Assembly (NCBI RefSeq): GCF_003026495.1
Contig: NZ_PYMA01000014.1
Location: forward strand, 1 to 64,000
DNA length: 64,000 nt
DNA from: Photobacterium sanctipauli
GTDB taxonomy: Bacteria > Pseudomonadota > Gammaproteobacteria > Enterobacterales > Vibrionaceae
Direction: 5' to 3'
The position numbers were made by a program, and so were the translations under genes. This document shows, in pieces, positions 24,938-32,746 of this stretch; the first letter of the stretch is position 1; every line of letters starts with the position of its first letter. The notes beneath the pieces are model-generated. The model was not told where the DNA came from. It searched no databases and worked only from the letters and a program-made list of their open reading frames with translations.

Positions 24938-26575
24938 ATGAGTATGAATAGTCGGCATGGCCTGCGATTGATGGCGGCCATATTTATCAGCTCAACATTC
25001 CTTGGCCAGAGTGCTCACGCAACAAAACACTCTGATGACAAGGACAAACTAGGCACCGTTCAATTTCCTACCTCTTGCAATTCAGACAGCCAGCCCAAGC
25101 TGGAAAAAGGGCTAGCTTTGCTGCATCACATGACCTACGTCGGTGCTCAGGCAACGTTCGAAGACGTCATCAAAAGTGACCCTGATTGCGCCATGGCCTA
25201 TTGGGGAGTAGCAATGTCAATGATACATCCTCTTTGGTCTGATCCGCCTGATCAAGATGAATTTGCTAAAGGCCAGGCAATGCTTGAGTTAGCCGCTAGC
25301 AAAGGAGATAAGACACCGCGGGAGCTTGCCTATATTGAAGCGGTTGAAAGTTACTATGCTCAGGGGCGCAATACCAAAGAAGCCGCTAACCTCGCCGCTT
25401 TCGAACAAGGGTGGAAAAAAGTGATGGAGTCGTTTCCGGATGATCCTGAAGCGACTGCCTTCTATGCGCTGGCCCATTTGGCGACTGCTTCACCGGACGA
25501 TAAAAGCTATGTAATACAGAAGAAGGCGGGTGAGACCGCAGCCACTGTATTGGAAAAGATCCCTGAGCATCCAGGGGGACATCACTACATAATTCATGCC
25601 TATGATTATCCCGAATTGGCGCCCAAAGCATTAGATGTGGCTCGCAGTTATGGGGATATTGCCCCATCCATTCCTCATGCTTTGCATATGCCAACGCATA
25701 TTTTTACCCGACTTGGCTTATGGCCTGAGTCAATCACCATGAATATCCGCTCGGCCGAAGCTGCCAAGAACCATCCTGCTGGTGATAAGCTCTCTCTTCA
25801 TTATCTTCATGCTTTTGATTACTTGGCGTATTCATACCTGCAACAGGCACAGGACGCGAAAGCACTGGAAGTGGTCGAAACTATTCAAGGGCTCGATGCA
25901 CCGATTCAGCCGCATGTTGCTTCGGCCTATACACTGGCCGCTGTACCTGCCCGGTATGCACTTGAAAGACAGCAATGGTCAGCAGCAGCAGAGCTAGTGC
26001 CTAAAACGCCCAGCAGCTATCCATGGGATAACTATCCGGCGATGGAGGCCATTACTCACTTTGCCAATGCACTTGGGGCTGCCCGAGCCGGTGATAAGCA
26101 AGGTGCAGAGAAAGCGCTCAAAAGGCTGGGAGAGTTGAAGACTCAAGCCGAACAAAGCTCGGCCTATTGGGGCAAACAGGTTGAAATTCAGCGCCTGTCT
26201 GCGCTGGCCTGGCATCAATTCCAACAAGGCGATCATGAACAAGCACTGCAGACCATGCAAAGTGCTGCTGACCTAGAGGCGACGACTGAAAAGCATCCTG
26301 TAACACCTGGCGAAATCATACCGGCTAGAGAGTTGCTGGCCGACATGCTTTGGGAAATGGAAATGTATCAACAAGCATTGGATGAATATGTCATAGCCTT
26401 GATCCGAAGTAAGAATCGCTTTAACAGCCTCTATGGCGCAGCCCGTTCAGCGGAGATGGCTGGAGATAAAGATAAGGCTGGGCAATATTATCAAATGCTG
26501 ATTGATGTCGCCGGAGAAGGGGATGCCGATCGGCTGCGGTTGCAGCAGGCAAAAGAGTTTCTCGCTGCCAAGTAG
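24938..26575 (+). CDS. Secreted tetratricopeptide-repeat protein with conserved histidine motifs
   Basis: A 545-residue protein with a signal peptide (cleavage likely after GQSAHA, near residue 28) and TPR-like helical repeats through most of its length. Repeats are clearest at YVGAQATFEDVIKSDPDCAM, at the Ala/Gln-rich stretch around residues 345-440 and at the C-terminus (YGAARSAEMAGDKDKAGQYY). Two unusual blocks stand out: HPGGHHYIIHAYDYPELAP and HALHMPTHIFTRLG. Their many His residues could bind a metal or a haem. Similar proteins exist in diverse bacteria but I know of no assigned function. GGAG precedes the start at a fair distance, and a strong terminator follows. It appears to be a single-gene unit. 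Confidence 0.75.
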   Translation: MSMNSRHGLRLMAAIFISSTFLGQSAHATKHSDDKDKLGTVQFPTSCNSDSQPKLEKGLALLHHMTYVGAQATFEDVIKSDPDCAMAYWGVAMSMIHPLWSDPPDQDEFAKGQAMLELAASKGDKTPRELAYIEAVESYYAQGRNTKEAANLAAFEQGWKKVMESFPDDPEATAFYALAHLATASPDDKSYVIQKKAGETAATVLEKIPEHPGGHHYIIHAYDYPELAPKALDVARSYGDIAPSIPHALHMPTHIFTRLGLWPESITMNIRSAEAAKNHPAGDKLSLHYLHAFDYLAYSYLQQAQDAKALEVVETIQGLDAPIQPHVASAYTLAAVPARYALERQQWSAAAELVPKTPSSYPWDNYPAMEAITHFANALGAARAGDKQGAEKALKRLGELKTQAEQSSAYWGKQVEIQRLSALAWHQFQQGDHEQALQTMQSAADLEATTEKHPVTPGEIIPARELLADMLWEMEMYQQALDEYVIALIRSKNRFNSLYGAARSAEMAGDKDKAGQYYQMLIDVAGEGDADRLRLQQAKEFLAAK

Positions 26576-26611
26576 CAATACGTGATAAGCAGAAAAAGTT
26601 AAAGCTAATGC

Positions 26612-26645
26612 AAAGCCACCTTTTTTAGAAGGTGGCTTTTGACTT
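26612..26645 (+). terminator. Rho-independent terminator after the TPR gene
   Basis: An 11-bp perfect stem, AAAGCCACCTT / AAGGTGGCTTT, with a 6-base loop is followed by a T. It lies between the TPR gene and the converging haemolysin remnant. On the minus strand A-richness is lower, so it mainly serves the plus strand. Confidence 0.75.
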
Positions 26646-26694
26646 GTCGTTTTGATAGCTAACTTCTGGTTTAAATTCGTATTGAAAACCGTAG

Positions 26695-27447
26695 TTAAAA
26701 ATCGTACTGATTGATAACCCCAGCCAGGATCTTGTCAGCGATGTATTTGTGCGTTGCGGTGGTTGGGTGGGTGACCCCCCAGAACACATACTTGTCAGAG
26801 CCATGGTAAGCACAATCATTGGTTAGGCTGTGGCTGTAAAGGTAATCCATCGCGCTGCTGCGATTGATATTAAGGCATGCGTCTTTGGCATTCTCAAAAC
26901 CATGGGCTTTTGGTGCTGTGGTTATATCGTCAAACATCTGCGCGGCATCGACCAGCGCGACGTTGATCCCTTTATCTTGATAGAACTGAGCTTGTTCACG
27001 GATATAGACATTGAGTAGCTGGATTTTAGCCCGGACTTTTTCAATCTCATCTTGGGTAGAGTATTTAAACTGTGGAGCCTTGGTGGCATCCGGTAGGGTA
27101 AACAGCATGATATTTTGCGCACCAGCGTCTGTCAGGCGAATAAGCGCGCTACTGAAGTCTGCTTTGACTTCTGCGACTTCACGGTTGTAGTTCATGAAGT
27201 CGTTCAGGCCGAACTCCAAGGTAAACAGAGTACGCTCAGGCTGATAGTTTTGTGCCATTTTCATATAGGTCAGATAAGAGGTGACCTGATCATAGACACC
27301 GGTCAGCGCTATATACTGATTGGTGCCTGCTGCGCCACCGACTGCCCAGTTATATAGCGGTATATTTTTGTCGCGAGCTAGGTATTCTGTCCATACTAGC
27401 CCATTGGAGAAGCGGCCTAAAAACCAAGAGTTAGGGTTGGGGAATAG
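26695..27447 (-). pseudogene. Thermolabile haemolysin/GDSL phospholipase, 5'-truncated remnant
   Basis: The minus strand encodes about 250 residues that match the C-terminal 60 percent of Vibrio thermolabile haemolysin: FPNPNSWFLGRFSNG, YNWAVGGAAGTNQY, TLFTLEFGLNDFMNYNRE and THPTTATHKYIADK. The match stops just before the GDSLSD block, so the signal peptide and catalytic Ser are missing. In addition the family's FWDVTHP reads FWGVTHP, losing the triad Asp. The first ATG in what is left is at 27264, but homology runs on upstream without one. The break at about 27448 abuts a truncated acetyltransferase in the opposite direction. Confidence 0.8.
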
Positions 27448-27453
27448 CCATTG

Positions 27454-27765
27454 TTTTCTGTCTATCTTAAGGATGAAAATGAAGAAATAGTTGCAGGTTT
27501 AAAAGGGAACACCTGTGGCAACTGGTTACATGTTGAATATTTGTGGGTTGACGACAAGTGCCGAGGGCAGAACTTAGGTGCTAGGGTATTGGGCGCTGCT
27601 GAAGATGAAGCCCAAAATTGAGGATGTATTGCTTCAACGCTTGATACCTTTAGTTTTCAGGCTTTAGATTTCTACAAGAAACAAGGTTATGAGGAAGTAG
27701 CTACTTTGGAAGGATATTATGGCTCATTTAGGCGACATATCTTACAAAAGAACTTGGTTGGTTAA
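27454..27765 (+). pseudogene. GNAT acetyltransferase remnant, 5'-truncated and with an internal stop
   Basis: From about 27454 the plus strand reads VYLKDENEEIVAGLKG, then WLHVEYLWVDDKCRGQNLGA, the acetyl-CoA loop of a GNAT protein, then a TGA stop at 27619-27621, and continues in the same frame with STLDTFSFQALDFYKKQGY to a stop at 27765. There is no start codon; homology runs to the junction with the haemolysin remnant. Loss of the start together with the internal stop shows a dead gene. Confidence 0.75.
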
Positions 27766-27860
27766 ATACAAAAGACGTCTTTAACCTTCCAAATATGAAA
27801 GCCTAAAGACATCATGGTTTCTTTATCAATTATGTATAAGGAAATACAAAGGGAGGTACG

Positions 27861-28421
27861 CTAGCGAACCCACTCTTGATAATACCTTATACATTGTATT
27901 TGAGCGGCTTTTTGAGGGAATTTGATATCGTGGCCTGTAACTTTGATGTTTCTTTCATCTTGTTCATAGTTAATTGAATATAAACGGTAGTTTTCTGCGT
28001 ACAATATAGGTCCGCTGCAATCGCGTTCACCGTGAAATGAAGCCCTCAACCATAAAACCCATGTCACACCTTCATCTGTGCTTGTTTGGCGATAGTTAGC
28101 AATTCGGTCGGCGTAAAACTCCCAGCCACCGTTATAAAACATTGTAAACTGAGCTGGATTTTCGTAATGAAGATCTTCTCTGAAAAAGTCTAAATTTTCC
28201 AATAAGAAGATAGGGTATGAAAGAGATCCTTTTTTATCTTTGGGTGGAAGAAGACTTTGTGTTACTGCCACTGCAGTGGCTTCTGGTCCCGCTTCATTGA
28301 CAGGTTCATTGGCAACAACGTCAACACTTTCATCTTCATCAGATGAACTACATCCAAACAACAACACAGAAAGAAGACAGCTTACTAAGACTGATTGAAT
28401 ACGATAAGTTCTGAATAACAT
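27861..28421 (-). CDS. Hypothetical lipoprotein
   Basis: A 186-residue protein with a lipoprotein signal peptide: basic start, hydrophobic stretch and lipobox LLFGCSS (Cys at about residue 24), followed by an acidic, Ser/Asp/Glu-rich linker. The mature part has many aromatic residues (ENPAQFTMFYNGGWEFYADR) and two Cys (RDCSGP, IQCIRYY) that could form a disulfide. I do not recognise the family. An Asp would not follow the lipid Cys (the +2 and +3 residues are Ser), so outer-membrane sorting is likely. It stands alone, divergent from the xdhD operon. Confidence 0.7.
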   Translation of the reverse strand: MLFRTYRIQSVLVSCLLSVLLFGCSSSDEDESVDVVANEPVNEAGPEATAVAVTQSLLPPKDKKGSLSYPIFLLENLDFFREDLHYENPAQFTMFYNGGWEFYADRIANYRQTSTDEGVTWVLWLRASFHGERDCSGPILYAENYRLYSINYEQDERNIKVTGHDIKFPQKAAQIQCIRYYQEWVR

Positions 28422-28536
28422 AACAGCCCCAAACTATAGGCAGTTTGATATGTAGTACAATTATAGTTTGCCATAGCTAATGTTCGATATAAGTTTCAGT
28501 CAGGCATGCCCCTAAAGGAACTATCACTCCCATTCA

Positions 28537-28571
28537 TATCATTTTGATAGCCCCCTGATATTATTTTGATA
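28537..28571. promoter_or_regulatory. Pair of TATCA-N3-TGATA sites upstream of ygfM-xdhD
   Basis: TATCATTTTGATA (28537-28549, exact match) and TATTATTTTGATA (28559-28571, one mismatch) are 22 bases apart start to start. They begin about 175-195 bases before the -24 element at 28732, the same geometry as the proximal pair upstream of ygfK. An activator of sigma-54 promoters is the likely ligand. Confidence 0.6.
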
Positions 28572-28731
28572 TTACCTCTGAGCTTAGTGATAACCGTTAT
28601 TATCTGCTTGATAACCTAGATATTTATCCGGTTTTAAAAAAGTGACATGTGTCCCGACGCTGATCGCATTTTTACTGAAATTTCGGACTGTGCTCACGAA
28701 TCCTTGTCTCAGCTGACCAGTTTCAGCAGTT

Positions 28732-28747
28732 TGGCGTGTTTGTTGCC
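28732..28747 (+). promoter_or_regulatory. Sigma-54 (-24/-12) promoter of ygfM-xdhD
   Basis: TGGCGTGTTTGTTGCC has TGGC and TTGC with the required 7-base spacing. It lies about 97 bases before the ygfM start. The 422-base gap 28422-28843 otherwise holds only the palindromic sites described separately. Confidence 0.68.
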
Positions 28748-28843
28748 TTTTAGATATTCAAGACATCAATAACGTTCCGTAAAAGCCTCTCGGCCGAACG
28801 CATGATGCAGGAATAACAATGAGAATGCGAAAAGGCAATTAAC

Positions 28844-29638
28844 ATGATTGAACAATATCTAACGCCTGATACCCCTGCTCAGGCACTTGAATTCAAGCAG
28901 CAGCATGGCAGTGATGCCATCTGGTTTGCAGGCGGATCCAAAATCAATGCAGCGCCAACTAAAACAGATAAAACGGTTGCTATCTCTCTGGGCAAGCTGA
29001 GCCTCTCCAAAGTTGAGCAGCAAGGTGACAGCCTACACATTGGTGCGATGTGCCACATCCAGCAACTGATTGACCACGAGTTGGTGCCAGTGGCGTTGAA
29101 ACAATCTGCGGCCTTTATCTATTCCCGTCACGTCCGCAACCAGGCCACATTGGGGGGTGAGATTGCGGCTCGTCAACCAGAAGCTTTGCTTGTCCCTAGC
29201 TTGCTTGCACTAAGGGCGAAACTGAAGCTGGCAAACGGCTTGGAAGTGGATGTAGAAGATTACATCAACAGTGAAGAGCGTGAGCTCATTGCAACCATCA
29301 TTATTCCAGACAGAAACCTAACTTGTATCGGTTACAACATTGCCCGCTCGGCAGCAGGGTTAGCCATTGTGACTGCGGCGGTATCTATCGATAAACAAGG
29401 CAACAAGGTGATTGCCCTTGATGGTGTGTCTCCTTTGCATGACGGCGCAGCTCGTCCGGTTCGCCTGCGCGATGTGGAAGCACAAGATCTGAAAGGGGAA
29501 CTGCTAGAGCAAGCGGTGGCTGATGCGATCTATCCGGAAGCCGATATTCGCGGCAGTGTGGAGTACAAGCGATATATCGCAGGTGTGGTGATCACGGATT
29601 TGATGGCTGAATGTCAGCACTTGGTAGAGGAAGCATAA
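28844..29638 (+). CDS. ygfM: YgfM, FAD-binding subunit of the XdhD hydroxylase
   Basis: A 264-residue FAD-domain protein close in size to E. coli YgfM (259). It has IWFAGGSKINAAPT and, in place of the usual flavin loop, RHVRNQATLGGEIAARQPEA. It is shorter than ordinary XdhB subunits. The stop (29636-29638) is two bases before the xdhD start, so both are made together, probably as the FAD and molybdenum parts of one enzyme. First gene after the sigma-54 promoter. Confidence 0.85.
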   Translation: MIEQYLTPDTPAQALEFKQQHGSDAIWFAGGSKINAAPTKTDKTVAISLGKLSLSKVEQQGDSLHIGAMCHIQQLIDHELVPVALKQSAAFIYSRHVRNQATLGGEIAARQPEALLVPSLLALRAKLKLANGLEVDVEDYINSEERELIATIIIPDRNLTCIGYNIARSAAGLAIVTAAVSIDKQGNKVIALDGVSPLHDGAARPVRLRDVEAQDLKGELLEQAVADAIYPEADIRGSVEYKRYIAGVVITDLMAECQHLVEEA

Positions 29639-29640
29639 TC

Positions 29641-32511
29641 ATGACGATTCAATTTACCTTAAATGGCCGCCCTCAATCTTTGGAATGTCGTCTTGGTGAT
29701 AATGTTCAAACTTTGCTTCATGGCATGGGTTATCACTCGGTGCGAAACAGTGATGATAGTTGGGGCTTCGCCGGATCGGACGTGATCCTGTTCAATGGTG
29801 AACTGATCAACGCTTCGCTGTTGATCGCCGCCCAGCTTGAAGGTGCGGAAATCAAAACCGCTGAAGCTCTTGGAGAGTGGAATCAGCTGAGCTTGGTTCA
29901 GCAGGCGATGATCGATGTCGGTGTGGTGCAATCGGGCTACAACGATCCGGCATTGGCACTGATCTTAACCGAATTGCTTGAGCGTATTCCTCAGCCAAAT
30001 CGTGATGAAATTGATGACGCGCTATCAGGCTTGTTCAGCCGTGATGCGGGTTACCAGCAGTTCTACGAAGTGGTCGAACTGGCAGTCAAACGCCTTAACG
30101 ATCCTGAATATACTCAGCAGTTTGCCCCTGAGTTCCGTGATGATCTGGCGGTAGTCGGTAAGAACTGTCCGAAGATTGATTCGGCCAAAATGGTTCAGGC
30201 CAAGCCTTGCTATGTAGAAGATCGCATTCCGGCCAACGCATGCGTGATTAAGATGCTGCGCAGCCCGCACCCGCACGCTTGGATCACTCATTTGGATGTG
30301 TCAAAAGCAGAAGCCCTACCGGGTGTGGTATCGGTTATTACCCATCGCAACTGCCCTGATATTCCTTATACGCCGGGTGGACAAAGTGCGCCTGAGCCAT
30401 CACCGCTTGATCGCCGAATGTTTGGCCAGAAGATGCGCCACGTTGGCGACCGTGTGGCGGCGGTTGTTGCCGAAAGCCCAGAAATTGCAGTGCAAGCACT
30501 GAAGCTGATCGACGTTGAGTATGATGTGCTTGAGCCTGTGATGACCATTGACCAGGCAATGGCTGCCGATGCGCCAATCGTTCACAACGAACCGATTGAA
30601 TATGGTGTCGGTGCACCGGATGATTTGGAGCAGCAGAACCTCAATGCCGATCCTCGTGAAGGCAAGCTTATTGTTAATTTCCCAATTGGCTGCTTCCCGC
30701 GCAAGAACATTGCCGCCAGTGTGCGTGGTCATATCGGTGATGTGAAAAAAGGTTTTGATGAAGCCGACTTGGTGATTGAGCGTACTTACGAGTCTAAGCA
30801 GGTGCAGCAGCTGCCTGTCGAAACCCATATTTGCTACAGCTATATGGATGGTGACCGTATTGTGATGCACGATTCAACTCAGGTGCCTTGGCACGTTCGC
30901 CGTCAAGTCGCGAAAATTCTTGGTGTGAAGCAGAACAAGGTACATATCGTCAAAGAACGTGTTGGCGGTGGCTATGGCTCTAAGCAGGATATCCTGCTGG
31001 AAGATGTGTGTGCTTGGGCGACGTGGACAACAGGCCGTCCGGTGTATTTCCATCACACCCGCGAAGAAGAATTTATCTCGAACTCTACTCGCCATGTGGC
31101 CAAGGTAACCGTGAAAGTCGGTGCCAAGAAAGACGGTACGTTAACCGCCATTGATATGGAGTTTAGGGCTAATACCGGCCCATACGGCAACCACGCGTTG
31201 ACGGTGCCAAGCAATGGCCCAGCACTATCGCTACCGCTATACCCTTGTGACAACGTTGATTTCCGCGTGACTACTTACTATTCGAATATCTGCCCAACCG
31301 GTGCCTATCAAGGTTACGGTGCGCCAAAAGGTAACTTTGCGCTGACCATGGCGATGGCCGAGCTGGCTGAGGAGCTAGGTATTGATCATCTCGATATGGT
31401 TGAGAAAAACCGCGTGGTCGAAGGGCAGGAGCTGAAAATCCTCGCCGCTATCGGTGAAGGTAAGATGCCGACCAGCGCACCGAAAGTACATAGCTGCGCC
31501 CTAGAGCCTATCTTGCGTGAAGGCCGTAAGTTGATTGAGTGGGATACACCGAAAAACGCTGACGGTGATTGGAAAGTCGGCCGTGGTGTCGCCATTATCC
31601 AGCAGAAATCCGGTATCCCCGATATCGATCAGGCGAACTGCCGTATCAAGATGGCCTCTGACGGTACGTTCATTGTTCACTCCGGCGGTGCAGACATAGG
31701 TACCGGCCTTGATACAGTGATCAGCAAACTGACGGCAGAAGTACTGTGTTGCCCAATGGACGAGATCACGGTTCACTCCGGCGATACCGACCATGCACCA
31801 TTCGATAAAGGGGCTTATGCGTCTTCGGGAACCTGCTTCTCGGGTAATGCCGCTAAGCGTGCCGCCGAGGCGATGCGTGAGAAAATCCTTAAATGTGGCG
31901 CCGAGATGCTCGAAGAGCCAGTGGAAGATGTCACCCTTGTGGCACCGGGTTTGGTGAAAGGCAAGAAAGGTGAAGTGAGCTATTTCGACATTGCCCACAA
32001 AGCCGAAAGCGGCACGGGGTGGGGGCAGCTTTTAGCTTCAGGCTGCTTTATTACACCTGAGTTTGCCTTCCCATACGGGGCAAACTTTGCCGAGGTGGCG
32101 GTTAATACCCGAACCGGTGAAATCCGTTTGGATAAATTCCACGCCCTGCTCGATTGCGGTACACCAGTGAACCCAGACTTGGCCTTGGGGCAGATTTATG
32201 GTGCCAGCATGCGTGCTATCGGCCACAGCCTAACGGAAGAGCTGGTATACGACGATAACGGTATCCCGCTAACCCGCGACCTTAAGAGCTATGGCGCGCC
32301 AATGATCGGGGATATTCCTCGCGACTTCAAAGCGGTATTGGTGCCAAGTGATGATCCGGTAGGCCCTTATGGCGCCAAGTCTATCTCGGAAATCGGGGTT
32401 AATGGTGCCGCGCCGGCCATCGCCACCGCTATTCATGATTCCTGTGGGGTCTGGATCCGTGATTGGCATTTCACACCGGAGAAAGTACTAAGAGGACTTA
32501 ACAAGCTCTAG
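29641..32511 (+). CDS. xdhD: XdhD, molybdenum hydroxylase with degenerate N-terminal iron-sulfur domain
   Basis: A 956-residue protein, the same length as E. coli XdhD and strongly similar along its whole length. Residues 1-160 keep the fold outline of the 2Fe-2S subunit but every cluster Cys is replaced: VVQSGYNDP stands where QCGFCTP is expected, and SGLFSRDAGYQ where NLCRCTGYQ is expected. Residues about 180-956 are the molybdenum domain, with ERVGGGYGSKQD, SSGTCFSGNA and GPYGAKSISEIG (catalytic Glu). It is inferred to oxidise a purine (E. coli XdhD has been linked to hypoxanthine or guanine/xanthine oxidation) and to need an outside electron carrier such as YgfK. I start it at 29641, not at an upstream TTG-type frame. 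Confidence 0.9.
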   Translation: MTIQFTLNGRPQSLECRLGDNVQTLLHGMGYHSVRNSDDSWGFAGSDVILFNGELINASLLIAAQLEGAEIKTAEALGEWNQLSLVQQAMIDVGVVQSGYNDPALALILTELLERIPQPNRDEIDDALSGLFSRDAGYQQFYEVVELAVKRLNDPEYTQQFAPEFRDDLAVVGKNCPKIDSAKMVQAKPCYVEDRIPANACVIKMLRSPHPHAWITHLDVSKAEALPGVVSVITHRNCPDIPYTPGGQSAPEPSPLDRRMFGQKMRHVGDRVAAVVAESPEIAVQALKLIDVEYDVLEPVMTIDQAMAADAPIVHNEPIEYGVGAPDDLEQQNLNADPREGKLIVNFPIGCFPRKNIAASVRGHIGDVKKGFDEADLVIERTYESKQVQQLPVETHICYSYMDGDRIVMHDSTQVPWHVRRQVAKILGVKQNKVHIVKERVGGGYGSKQDILLEDVCAWATWTTGRPVYFHHTREEEFISNSTRHVAKVTVKVGAKKDGTLTAIDMEFRANTGPYGNHALTVPSNGPALSLPLYPCDNVDFRVTTYYSNICPTGAYQGYGAPKGNFALTMAMAELAEELGIDHLDMVEKNRVVEGQELKILAAIGEGKMPTSAPKVHSCALEPILREGRKLIEWDTPKNADGDWKVGRGVAIIQQKSGIPDIDQANCRIKMASDGTFIVHSGGADIGTGLDTVISKLTAEVLCCPMDEITVHSGDTDHAPFDKGAYASSGTCFSGNAAKRAAEAMREKILKCGAEMLEEPVEDVTLVAPGLVKGKKGEVSYFDIAHKAESGTGWGQLLASGCFITPEFAFPYGANFAEVAVNTRTGEIRLDKFHALLDCGTPVNPDLALGQIYGASMRAIGHSLTEELVYDDNGIPLTRDLKSYGAPMIGDIPRDFKAVLVPSDDPVGPYGAKSISEIGVNGAAPAIATAIHDSCGVWIRDWHFTPEKVLRGLNKL

Positions 32512-32521
32512 CAATTGATAG

Positions 32522-32560
32522 GCGGTCACCTTTAGGGGATGAGAGGTGGCCGCTTTATTT
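32522..32560 (+). terminator. Rho-independent terminator of ygfM-xdhD
   Basis: GCGGTCACCT pairs with AGGTGGCCGC (ten pairs, one G-U) around a 12-base loop and is followed by TTTATTT, eleven bases after the xdhD stop. This separates the operon from the permease gene that follows. Confidence 0.8.
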
Positions 32561-32746
32561 GCGAATGAGCCGTTTTAGCTTGGCTAGTGAGGTGGTGAAA
32601 AGCCACAGCGGTGCGGGGAGAGGCAGCAATTCAATGGCTTGGTTTGGCAACAGTGAACACTCAAGCACTTGAAAAGATAGGCCCTATGTTCTGGCTAGGT
32701 TATCGATTCATTACGCGTCCAAAAATTAGCAATGGATGGTATTGAA

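Noticed and set aside
24712..24951. 79-codon open frame before the TPR gene
   Set aside because: No ribosome site, no family resemblance, and it overlaps the better supported start at 24938; the gap 24645-24937 shows no other feature.
27619..27621. TGA in the acetyltransferase remnant as a selenocysteine codon
   Set aside because: The gene also lacks its start, the position is not a catalytic Cys in the family, and no SECIS-like hairpin follows closely. Ordinary decay explains it.
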